Source of the DNA: Maribacter sp.
Lineage (GTDB): Bacteria; Bacteroidota; Bacteroidia; Flavobacteriales; Flavobacteriaceae
Reading direction: 5' to 3'
DNA: 64,000 nucleotides
Assembly (NCBI GenBank): GCA_002749285.1
Contig: PDPR01000009.1
Coordinates: forward strand, 124,001 to 188,000
The notes beneath the pieces are model-generated. The model made no database searches. It was not told where the DNA came from and worked only from the letters and a program-made list of their open reading frames with translations. Both the position numbers and the translations under genes were made by a program. Numbering within the stretch: the first letter of the stretch is position 1; each line of letters begins with the position of its first letter. Of this stretch, positions 10,301 through 17,691 are shown piece by piece.

Positions 10301-10353
10301 ATTTTTACCCTAGGCCACGGTCATTCACCCTTGGTTTAAGTGTAGACTTTTAA
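7309..10353 (+). CDS. SusC-family TonB-dependent outer-membrane receptor (starch/maltodextrin)
   Basis: This 1014-residue protein has a signal peptide (ending IGIFAQ), a carboxypeptidase-D-like N-terminal domain (VNGTVTDQTTGGPLPGVS), the DEVVVIGYG TonB-box region and a plug with RIRGGASLSANNNPLIVIDG and GSRASNGVIIITTKKG. A 22-strand-type barrel follows, ending in aromatic FTLGLSVDF. SusC proteins import oligosaccharides across the outer membrane using TonB energy, with SusD as a lid. The gene opens the susC-susD-susE operon, divergent from the LacI-type regulator. The surrounding amylases and GH65 point to maltodextrins as cargo. Length and domain order are normal for the family. Confidence 0.94.
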   Translation: MKKIKQCLLLAVFMIPIGIFAQTTVNGTVTDQTTGGPLPGVSIVVVGTSTGTATDFDGNYALTVDDDAVLQFSYIGYKTLNIPVTGPNLDIVMEEDMAQLDEVVVIGYGTTTVKDATGSLTAVTSEDFNKGAIVSTDQLLTGKAAGVRITNSGGAPDAAPNIRIRGGASLSANNNPLIVIDGVPIDNTNPAGVNNPFSLINPNDVDSFSVLKDASAAAIYGSRASNGVIIITTKKGTSGNPKFNFSSNTSISTVSSKIDLMDGPTYSKFINEFHPLFTNKLGVERGGRRTLYDTDWQDAIYRAAVSSDHNFSARANLFQKVPFRFSFGYNNTEGLVKTNDYERYTTSVKFTPTLFDDHLKIDINAKGISSEKNAVDEGGALGGAVNMDPTKPIYDNSPDNRFGGFYQNTIILSERLSLDGQYNPLALLLQRTRPEKVQKILGNVEFDYKMHFLPELRAILNLGLEASTADIEESYSDNSLATYRFDSSNNDINTNYVFNPGVNYRENQSITNQTMEAYLAYAKQYEEGFLTSFDVQGGYSYQNFRNDGNKEIYQYDINTGLRRLQISEQNPNNRYFNELNLQSFFGRTNLNLLDKYLITVSFRADGSSLFNEDDRWGYFPAAALAWKVNEEDFLKDSQVVNDLKLRLGWGKTGQQDITGVVGFYPSVPLFESGSSTSQYLQGAALYSAKPFNKDLTWEKTTTYNAGIDFGLFDNRLINGSFDVFYKETSDLLARVGIPPGQGLTDQFVKNVGKTESKGFEAILNATLLGNESTNLEFYSNLSYSRSEVTDLQDVSRISADESGIPTGTGVKIGYHTVGYQPYSAWVFRQLYDTDGNPIHGAFADFNGDGVTDNADRYYRSLRPNWTFGFGFNFNYRKLDLSTSFRGQFGGQVYNSRRLTSGWVDKAIPNNSNSLNNVLDFYSGAANYNFTNIRGNVPFSDYYLEDATFLRCENIVLGYRLDDILKNTSARVYGAVNNPFIITNYSGQDPENFNAIDNNFYPRPRSFTLGLSVDF

Positions 10354-10364
10354 TATAAACTACT

Positions 10365-11888
10365 ATGAAGAAAATAATATTAGTTCTTTTTTGCATACTG
10401 GCAAGTGTCCAAGGGTGTACTGATGACCTGAACACAGAACCCGTGGTCGAACAATCGTTAGACAACTTATTGGCTGGGGACCCTGATGCGGTTTCGGGAA
10501 TCTTGTCCCGTTTATATGCCTCGTTAGCCCTCTCTGGACCAAATGGGCCGGAAAGTTCCGACATTAGTGATGATGCAGGGGAATCCCCTTTCCTGAGAGG
10601 GATCATCAACCTACAGGATTTTACGGCAGATGGTATGAAAAACCGATGGGGGGATGATGGTTTGGACCAATTGACCACCACATCCAATTGGGATGAAAAC
10701 AATAAGTTTTTCCGTTACATGTACAATAGGATCTATTATACCATACCACAGGCCAACAACCTATTATCTGTTTTGAACTCGGTAAGTATCGATAACCAAG
10801 ATCAGGTCATCGGGGAAGTGAAATTCCTAAGGGCCCTTGCCTATTACTATCTCATCGACACCTTTGGCAAGGGTGTTCTGGTTACTGAGGAAGAGCTTGG
10901 AATCTCAGCTCCGTTACCCGAAGCCACAAGGGCAGAGCTTTTCGCTTTTGTTGAAAGTGATCTGTTGAAGGCTGAGGCTTTGATATCCGACGCCAAATCA
11001 TACGGAAGGGCCAACAAGGCTACCGTTCAAATGTTGTTGGCCAAATTATACCTCAATGCCGAGGTATATATCGGGGAAAATAAATATAGCGAGGCATTGA
11101 CCTATATTAAAAAAGTGATCGATGAAGGGGGATACACCTTGGCTCCTGATTTTGTCAGTAATTTTTCAGGGGACAACGAATCATCCCCTGAGATTATCTT
11201 CCCCCTGATCGCGGATTCGGAAACCAGTCAGAGTTACGGAAACACCACCTACATCATAAACGGAAGCATGAGTACCGAAACAATGCCTATCGTAAATTAT
11301 GGATTATCGGAAGGTTGGGGCGGCCATAGGGCCATTAAAACGTGGTACGGACTATACGACAACAATGACGATAGGGGCGAACTTTTCTGGACCGAGGGCC
11401 ATAGCTATGAAATGGCCGACTATAAAAAATGGACAGACGGTTATCCGTCAACAAAATTCCGGAATTCGGGATTTTCGACAACACTTCCCGCGACTAGTTT
11501 TTCAAGTACCGATTTTCCATTTTACAGGTTGGCGGATGCATATCTGATCTATGCGGAATGTGTTCTACGGGGTGCTGCCGGAGGTGATATAGGCCAAGCC
11601 CTCACCTACGTGAACGCTGTAAGACAACGCTCCAATGCCAGTGTTGTCGGGCAGTCTGACCTAACGCTCGATTTTATCCTTGACGAACGTGCTAGGGAAT
11701 TGAATTTGGAAGGACATCGAAGAACAGACCTTATCCGTTTTGGAAAATTTACTGGCAACTCTTACTTATGGCCATGGAAAGGGAACATCGCCCAAGGAAC
11801 CTCTATTCCGGATCATTACAACCTGTTCCCAATTCCATTGACAGCTTTGGAAGCCAATCCTAACTTACATCAAAACCCCGGTTATTAA
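10365..11888 (+). CDS. SusD/RagB-family substrate-binding lipoprotein
   Basis: This 507-residue lipoprotein (VQGC lipobox, Cys18) begins 11 bases after susC. SusD-family landmarks include NRIYYTIPQANNLLSVL, GEVKFLRALAYYYLIDTFG (TPR-like helices), the C-terminal RARELNLEGHRRTDLIRFGKF block and the terminal NLFPIPLTALEANPNLHQNPGY. It sits on the cell surface over the SusC barrel and captures glycans. Its neighbours indicate starch or maltodextrin. The motif set and the short spacing leave little doubt about the family; the ligand is inferred. Confidence 0.94.
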   Translation: MKKIILVLFCILASVQGCTDDLNTEPVVEQSLDNLLAGDPDAVSGILSRLYASLALSGPNGPESSDISDDAGESPFLRGIINLQDFTADGMKNRWGDDGLDQLTTTSNWDENNKFFRYMYNRIYYTIPQANNLLSVLNSVSIDNQDQVIGEVKFLRALAYYYLIDTFGKGVLVTEEELGISAPLPEATRAELFAFVESDLLKAEALISDAKSYGRANKATVQMLLAKLYLNAEVYIGENKYSEALTYIKKVIDEGGYTLAPDFVSNFSGDNESSPEIIFPLIADSETSQSYGNTTYIINGSMSTETMPIVNYGLSEGWGGHRAIKTWYGLYDNNDDRGELFWTEGHSYEMADYKKWTDGYPSTKFRNSGFSTTLPATSFSSTDFPFYRLADAYLIYAECVLRGAAGGDIGQALTYVNAVRQRSNASVVGQSDLTLDFILDERARELNLEGHRRTDLIRFGKFTGNSYLWPWKGNIAQGTSIPDHYNLFPIPLTALEANPNLHQNPGY

Positions 11889-11904
11889 ATTAAACTCTAA
11901 AAAA

Positions 11905-13251
11905 ATGAAAAACAATATTATAAATTATCTGAAATCTATGTCGTTATTGCTGGTATTGCTATTTACCGCCTGTGACAATGATGACGTAACCCCTGAATTC
12001 ACATTATCAGAAGCTTCGGAAAATGTGGCATTCGCATTTGTCCCCGCTGATGCGTATTTGATCTCAAAAGGTACTACGGAAAATGTGGCAGAAAGATTTG
12101 TGTGGAATGAAGTTGATTTTGGTGTAGCGACAGAGATAAGTTACCAATTACAAGGTTCCATCGATAATACTTTTGCTGCATATGACCCTGCAAATGAGTA
12201 TGATTCGGGAACTCTGAAAGTCACCAATGCCGAGGTGAAGATCTCTGATTTAAATAATCTTGCGACTCTTTTGGCCATGGAACCCGGGGACAGTGGCCAA
12301 GTGTACTTCAGGGTCAAAGCCTTCGTTGGAAGTGGGGAAGGGGTAGATGCCCTTGATTCCTTTTCAGATATCATGGCCTTGAACATTTCTATCCTGGAAG
12401 AAAGTAATGGTGGTTCTGGAATAGAGATTTCTTCCTGGGGCATTGTCGGTTCCGGTTATAATAATTGGGGGGCTTTTGAAGATGCACCCTTCTATACTAC
12501 AGATACTCCAGGCGTCGTTGTTGCTTACCCAACCTTATTGGATGGTGAGATCAAGTTCAGGGAAAACAACGACTGGGCCAATAATCTCGGTGACGATGGT
12601 GCCGATGGCACATTGGAACCTGGTGGCGCCAATATTGCTGTAACAGCAGGTGATTACAAGATAACCTTGAACCTTAATGACAACACCTATACTATTGAGG
12701 CTTTTTCCTGGGGAATCGTAGGCTCTGGCTTTAATGACTGGGGAGCTAGCCCCGATGCCAAACTTTTCTATGATTATACCACGGATACCTTTACGGTAGG
12801 TGTACGTCTTATCGATGGTGAGATTAAATTTAGGATGAACAATGAGTGGAACGTTGATTTTGGCGATAATGGTACCGATGGCTCCTTGGATTCCGGTGGT
12901 GCCAATATACCAGTTACAGCCGGTCATTACAAAATCAGAATGGACCTCAACAACAATAGCTATACTATTGAACCAGCAGATTTGTGGGGTGTGGTAGGTT
13001 CTGGTTATAATGATTGGGGAGCTAGCCCGGACTTTACATTTACAGAGGTCAACCCTGACATCTGGGTCGCCGAAATCGTTCCTTTAACCGATGGCGAGAT
13101 CAAGTTCCGGATCAATAATGACTGGGCCCAGGATTTTGGTGACGATGGAACAGATGGCACCTTGGATGCCGGCGGCGCCAATATACCAGTTACAGCAGGA
13201 AACTATAGGATACGATTGGACATTGCCAATGGCACATACTCCATTAATTGA
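11905..13251 (+). CDS. SusE/SusF-like surface starch-binding lipoprotein with three repeated modules
   Basis: This 448-residue lipoprotein (LFTAC signal) has an N-terminal SusE-type Ig-like domain (about residues 25-165), then three tandem modules of ~91 residues beginning at about 178, 269 and 361. Each module starts with a variant of WGIVGSGYNDWGASPD, continues with DGEIKFR.NN.W...(F/L)GD.G.DG.L..GGANI.VTAG and ends in a Y.I strand. That is the carbohydrate-binding module pattern of SusE/SusF proteins. Such modules hold starch at the surface and do not cut it. The gene follows susD by 16 bases, completing susCDE. The repeats are also visible in the DNA, implying fairly recent duplication. 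A strong terminator follows. Confidence 0.9.
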   Translation: MKNNIINYLKSMSLLLVLLFTACDNDDVTPEFTLSEASENVAFAFVPADAYLISKGTTENVAERFVWNEVDFGVATEISYQLQGSIDNTFAAYDPANEYDSGTLKVTNAEVKISDLNNLATLLAMEPGDSGQVYFRVKAFVGSGEGVDALDSFSDIMALNISILEESNGGSGIEISSWGIVGSGYNNWGAFEDAPFYTTDTPGVVVAYPTLLDGEIKFRENNDWANNLGDDGADGTLEPGGANIAVTAGDYKITLNLNDNTYTIEAFSWGIVGSGFNDWGASPDAKLFYDYTTDTFTVGVRLIDGEIKFRMNNEWNVDFGDNGTDGSLDSGGANIPVTAGHYKIRMDLNNNSYTIEPADLWGVVGSGYNDWGASPDFTFTEVNPDIWVAEIVPLTDGEIKFRINNDWAQDFGDDGTDGTLDAGGANIPVTAGNYRIRLDIANGTYSIN

Positions 13252-13275
13252 TCCATAAAATCCTTATTTTAAAAA

Positions 13276-13303
13276 GGGCTGTCATTTAACAGCCCTTTTT
13301 TTT
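13276..13303 (+). terminator. Rho-independent terminator after the susE-like gene
   Basis: A 7-base-pair stem GGGCTGT / ACAGCCC (13276-13282 and 13289-13295) with a six-base loop is preceded by A's and followed by about eight T's. It lies 25 bases after the susE-like stop and 100 bases before the secreted amylase start. It would separate, or partly attenuate, expression of the amylase relative to the transport genes. Confidence 0.88.
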
Positions 13304-13402
13304 ACTAGAAACAAAAATTTGGTATTATATTGTTTTCCAAACGATAAGCCCAACTTGAGTACCCAGCTATTCCAACGGGTAGAACAAAAAAACAACACTT
13401 CG

Positions 13403-16400
13403 ATGAGAAAGACATTCTTTACCTTTCCAATACTTTTTTTGGCCTCTATGGGCTTTGCCCAAGTACAGAACGCCTCATTCACTACAGAACCGGTTACCTT
13501 TACCGAAAATGAGGAAATAACCATTACGGTTTCCGGCTTAAACCTATCCGAATGGGCTGTCTCGGAAGTATATCTATGGGCATGGTATACCGATAGTAAT
13601 GGAAATGAGGCCGACTCACCAACAAATGGCTCTTGGGCAAACTCCAATGAAACCCAAAGAATGAACGATAATGGTGATGGTACGTATAGTTACACCTTGA
13701 CACCTTCAAGTTTTTACGGTGTCTCGGGTATTTCGCAAATAGGAATGCTTGTTAAGGCCAAGAACGGCACAGGGGACAAAAAGACCCAAGATTTTACCAA
13801 GGAAGTCGGAGGTTACCAGTTGGTATTGACGGCACCGGAACAGACTACGACCATCGTACCTTCAGGAACCGATTATACCATCGAAGCGACAGCATCGGCA
13901 AATTCGAGCTTTATACTTACCGCCAACGGTACTATGGTCGACAACTCGGTTACTTCGGCAACTACCTATTCATATGGCTATGTTGTGGACACAACGACCA
14001 ACTTTGAACTTGAAGTGTCCAATGGCACGGAAACCCTTACAGAGAATTTTACACTGGCAGTTAGTCCGACCGTTACGGAAGAAGCCCTTCCCAATGGACT
14101 ATTGGATGGCATTAACCTTGACAATAACGACCCCACAAAGGCTACTTTGGTCCTCTATGCCCCGGGAAAGGAATTTGTACACGTGATAGGGGATTTCAAC
14201 AATTGGGAAATAGATGATGCTTACCTGATGAAAAAAGATTCCTCCCAAGATAGGTTCTGGATTGAATTGACAGGACTAACACCCGGTCATAACCACCTCT
14301 ATCAATATCTTGTGGAATTTGATATCAATATAGCGGACCCCTACTCTACCCTGGTCTTGGATGGGTATGGCAATGACCCTTATATTGATGGGGCCACGTA
14401 TCCTAATCTTCCGCCCTATCCGACAGGCCAGACACAGGCAATTACGGTTTTACGAACAGGAGAGCCCGACTATGCTTGGCAGACCACCGATTTTGACCCG
14501 CCTGCCAAAGAAAACCTGGTCATCTACGAAATACTCATCCGGGATTTTGACGAGCTACATAGTTTCGATGCCGTCAAAAACAGATTGGATTATCTTGAAG
14601 GCCTTGGCATCAATGCGATTGAACTTATGCCGGTAAGCGAATTCGACGGCAATGAAAGCTGGGGGTATAATCCATCATTCCATATGGCATTGGATAAATA
14701 TTACGGCACCATGGATGCCTTAAAAGCTTTGATCGACGAATGCCATTCCAGGGGTATTGCCGTAATTCTTGATGTCGTGTACAATCATGCCACCGGACAA
14801 AATCCGTATTACCGCATGTGGAATACCGATAATGGGGGAACTGGCGGACAAGCATCGGCGGAGAACCCCTTTTTTAATGCCACAGCTACCCACTCCTATA
14901 GCGTATTCAATGATTTTAACCACCAGTCCCAAGCAACCAAGGACTATGTTAACCGAACAGTTACGTATTGGATCGAGGAATTCAAGATAGATGGTATGCG
15001 CTGGGATCTTACCAAAGGGTTTACCCAAAACTGTTCTTCATCAAATGAAAACTGTACCAATAGTACCCAAACAGATAGAATTGAAGTATTAAAAGACTAT
15101 GCCGATAACCAATGGGCATCGAACCCCGATTTTTATGTGATCTTTGAACATTTGGGGCAAATCGAGGAGGAGGAACAATGGGCGGATTATAGGATCGGTG
15201 AAGGCAAAGGGATTCTTCTATGGAACAAAATGTCCGACCCGTATAACGAAGCTACTATGGGGTACAACAATAGTGGTAAATCCGATTTTTCCAATGTTTC
15301 CTTCCTTTCAAAAGGTTTTGACCAACCCTCTGCCATCTCCTACATGGAAAGTCACGACGAAGAGCGTCTTATGTTCAAAAATCTCGAATACGGGAATTCG
15401 GATGCCGGTTACAATGTGACCGATACCCATACAGCCTTGGAAAGAATGCAAACCGCAGGAGCTTTCTTTTTTACCGTTCCCGGACCAAAAATGATCTGGC
15501 AGTTCGGTGAGTTGGGCTATGAAGTATCCATCGATTTCAATGGCCGTGTAGGCAACAAGCCCATTCGATGGGAATATACCAACGACCCGGATAGGAAAGC
15601 CATCTACGATGTATGGGCAAAACTGATTGGCCTAAAGAGGAATGCACCCATTTTTACAACAACCGACTTCAATATCGATGCTGGAAGTCCCGATGGTTTA
15701 AAGAAAATACACTTGGCCCTTGAAAGTGCTACCGGGGAAGAAATAAAATATGTGACCATAATCGGGAATTTTGGCGTAACGGCACAGAACATAGACCCCA
15801 ACTTCCAGGAAACAGGCACTTGGTACGATCTACTGGATCATAATTCCCCTTTGGAAATCATCGACACAGGTTCTGGAATCCGATTGGCACCAGGGGAGTT
15901 TAAAGTGTATGGCAACAATCCGTTCATTGACCCGGAAGACCTAGACAGCGATGGTGTGAACAACATTGATGACAGCTGTCCGGATACACCTTTTGGGGCA
16001 ACAGTAGACGTAAACGGTTGTACGGTCTTTTCATTGCCTACGGCCAATTTCAGCCTTAAAACAAGTAGTGGTACTTGCCGCTCAAGCAACAATGGTCGCA
16101 TTTCAATTACGGCAAACGGGAATTACAATTATACCGCAACCCTCTCAGGGGTTATAGAGGCCACAAAGGCATTTACCTCCGAAACGGAGTTTTCAGGGCT
16201 TTCCGCTGGTGATTATACTGTCTGTATCACCGTAGAAGGACAACCCGATTATGAACAATGCTACGACCTAAGCATTACAGAGCCGGAGGACCTATCAGTG
16301 ACTTCCAGGGTCAATTCATCCACAGGAAAGGTTTCACTGAACTTAAAAGGCGGTAGAGTATATACCATAAAACTGAACGAAGAAGTCCATACCACCTCCC

Positions 16401-16744
16401 AAAATGAGATTACCTTGGATTTGAAAGCACGGACAAATACCATAAGTGTAACAACCGATAAGGGTTGCCAAGGCCTTTATGAGGAAACCATTTTTTTGGC
16501 AAATAAGATCTTGGTACACCCGAATCCTGTAAAAGACAATCTCTTGTTCATTGACCTTTACAACCTGAACGAACCTATGGTGAAGGTAGGAATCCATACT
16601 ATTTCAGGTAAGCAGATTTCCAATACCTCCCATATTGTCAACAATGGTCAGGTCCAAATCAACCTATCCAACATTCCAACAGGTATTTACATATTGAAGA
16701 TCAATGCCGGGGAAAAAACCTATAATTATAAAATCGTAAAATGA
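13403..16744 (+). CDS. Secreted multidomain alpha-amylase (GH13) with T9SS sorting domain
   Basis: This is a 1113-residue protein when begun at 13403, where MRKTFFTFPILFLASMGFAQ is a clear Sec signal; the frame upstream to 13319 lacks one. Residues ~25-220 form two Ig-like domains. A CBM48-like module (APGKEFVHVIGDFNNW) spans ~245-330. The GH13 barrel follows with DVVYNH (457-462), GMRWD (nucleophile Asp535), FEHLG (Glu582) and ESHD (Asp652). Near 855 there is a DSDGVNNIDDSCPD calcium-type linker, and the C-terminus (from about LVHPNPVKD to KTYNYKIVK) is a type A T9SS sorting domain. It should be exported by T9SS to the surface or medium to cut starch outside the cell. It overlaps the next gene by 4 bases (ATGA). 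Confidence 0.92.
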   Translation: MRKTFFTFPILFLASMGFAQVQNASFTTEPVTFTENEEITITVSGLNLSEWAVSEVYLWAWYTDSNGNEADSPTNGSWANSNETQRMNDNGDGTYSYTLTPSSFYGVSGISQIGMLVKAKNGTGDKKTQDFTKEVGGYQLVLTAPEQTTTIVPSGTDYTIEATASANSSFILTANGTMVDNSVTSATTYSYGYVVDTTTNFELEVSNGTETLTENFTLAVSPTVTEEALPNGLLDGINLDNNDPTKATLVLYAPGKEFVHVIGDFNNWEIDDAYLMKKDSSQDRFWIELTGLTPGHNHLYQYLVEFDINIADPYSTLVLDGYGNDPYIDGATYPNLPPYPTGQTQAITVLRTGEPDYAWQTTDFDPPAKENLVIYEILIRDFDELHSFDAVKNRLDYLEGLGINAIELMPVSEFDGNESWGYNPSFHMALDKYYGTMDALKALIDECHSRGIAVILDVVYNHATGQNPYYRMWNTDNGGTGGQASAENPFFNATATHSYSVFNDFNHQSQATKDYVNRTVTYWIEEFKIDGMRWDLTKGFTQNCSSSNENCTNSTQTDRIEVLKDYADNQWASNPDFYVIFEHLGQIEEEEQWADYRIGEGKGILLWNKMSDPYNEATMGYNNSGKSDFSNVSFLSKGFDQPSAISYMESHDEERLMFKNLEYGNSDAGYNVTDTHTALERMQTAGAFFFTVPGPKMIWQFGELGYEVSIDFNGRVGNKPIRWEYTNDPDRKAIYDVWAKLIGLKRNAPIFTTTDFNIDAGSPDGLKKIHLALESATGEEIKYVTIIGNFGVTAQNIDPNFQETGTWYDLLDHNSPLEIIDTGSGIRLAPGEFKVYGNNPFIDPEDLDSDGVNNIDDSCPDTPFGATVDVNGCTVFSLPTANFSLKTSSGTCRSSNNGRISITANGNYNYTATLSGVIEATKAFTSETEFSGLSAGDYTVCITVEGQPDYEQCYDLSITEPEDLSVTSRVNSSTGKVSLNLKGGRVYTIKLNEEVHTTSQNEITLDLKARTNTISVTTDKGCQGLYEETIFLANKILVHPNPVKDNLLFIDLYNLNEPMVKVGIHTISGKQISNTSHIVNNGQVQINLSNIPTGIYILKINAGEKTYNYKIVK

Positions 16745-17436
16745 TGAATATCTTAAAATATCCACTTTCAGCAATCCTTATCGGTATTTTGATTTCCTGT
16801 GGGGGAGGCGGTGATGACAGCCCAGTGACCGTAACACCACCTAATGCTGCAACATTGGTGTTTCCCGAAAACAATACGGAATGTCTCGAGGGCACCATTA
16901 TATCAAACACTGAAAGCAATGTGACCTTCTTATGGAATGCCTCTGAAAACACAGACTCATACACCGTTAATCTCCGGAACCTGGACACCAACACCTCCCT
17001 AAGTTTAAATGCAGGCACCAATGAACTGGAAACCACCCTATTGCGGGGAACCCCTTATTCTTGGTCGGTAACCTCCAAAGCCAACGGCACCAATGAAACT
17101 GCAGAAAGCAACCTATGGAAATTCTACAATGCAGGGCCGGCCATTGAGAATTACGCTCCATTCCCGGCTGAAGTGGTACAACCAACAATGGGATCAAGTA
17201 TTGATGCTGGTGGCATTACCTTAAGCTGGAAAGGTAGTGATGTCGATAACGATATTGATTCTTACGACCTATATATCGATGAAAACAATCCACCATCAAC
17301 CTTATTGGAAAACACAACTGCAAACTCCCTTGACTTTGAGGCAGTTTCCGGAAAAGTGTACTATTGGAAAGTGGTGACGAATGATTCGGCGGGCAATACC
17401 TCAAATTCTGAAATTTTCCAGTTCAAAGTGAATTGA
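16741..17436 (+). CDS. Lipoprotein with two FN3-like domains, end of the starch operon
   Basis: This 231-residue lipoprotein has the signal LIGILISCGGGGDD, where the glycine/aspartate tail after Cys is typical of surface-exposed Bacteroidota lipoproteins. Two fibronectin-III-like repeats follow, recognised by VTFLWNASENTDSYTVNL and YSWSVTSKAN in the first and ITLSWKGSDVDNDIDSYDLYID and YYWKVVTNDSAGNTS in the second. No catalytic motif is visible. Its ATG overlaps the amylase stop, so it is translationally coupled to it and may help hold substrate or enzyme at the surface. That role is inference. Two adjacent ATGs (16741, 16744) could both serve as start. Confidence 0.85.
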   Translation: MMNILKYPLSAILIGILISCGGGGDDSPVTVTPPNAATLVFPENNTECLEGTIISNTESNVTFLWNASENTDSYTVNLRNLDTNTSLSLNAGTNELETTLLRGTPYSWSVTSKANGTNETAESNLWKFYNAGPAIENYAPFPAEVVQPTMGSSIDAGGITLSWKGSDVDNDIDSYDLYIDENNPPSTLLENTTANSLDFEAVSGKVYYWKVVTNDSAGNTSNSEIFQFKVN

Positions 17437-17691
17437 ATGAATAGAATCCTATTCATAATACAAGTATCCCCACTTTTCCAAAACCACTGGATCAGGAATA
17501 ACCCCTTATTTATAAAGATTAAAAAAACAGGCCCGAATCCAAGAACAAAAATAAAATGTCTATATTTACAAAAAACCAAGATACCCCTTTGGATAACAAG
17601 GGTCATCAACACAAAAAAAATTCATACCTAGTACATACATATTTAGGACATAATCAACTTAAACATAATTAATCAACTTAAATCAATTTTT
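17437..17691 (+). promoter_or_regulatory. Leader of the second susCD operon
   Basis: This 255-base AT-rich stretch lies between the FN3 lipoprotein and the second susC. A 64-codon frame starts right after the stop but has neither signal nor family features and is not called. A TATATTTA stretch at 17561-17568 could be a Bacteroidota -7 box, but no good -33 element pairs with it. No clear terminator for the first operon was found here. Confidence 0.3.

Noticed and set aside
12440..13250. Regular DNA repeats in the susE-like gene, considered as a repeat array
   Set aside because: Period is ~275 bases and the repeats encode in-frame protein modules; there are no short identical repeats with unique spacers, so not CRISPR.
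17437..17631. 64-codon frame directly after the FN3 lipoprotein
   Set aside because: No signal, no family, Lys/Asn-rich composition as expected from AT-rich leader DNA; more likely part of the second susC leader.
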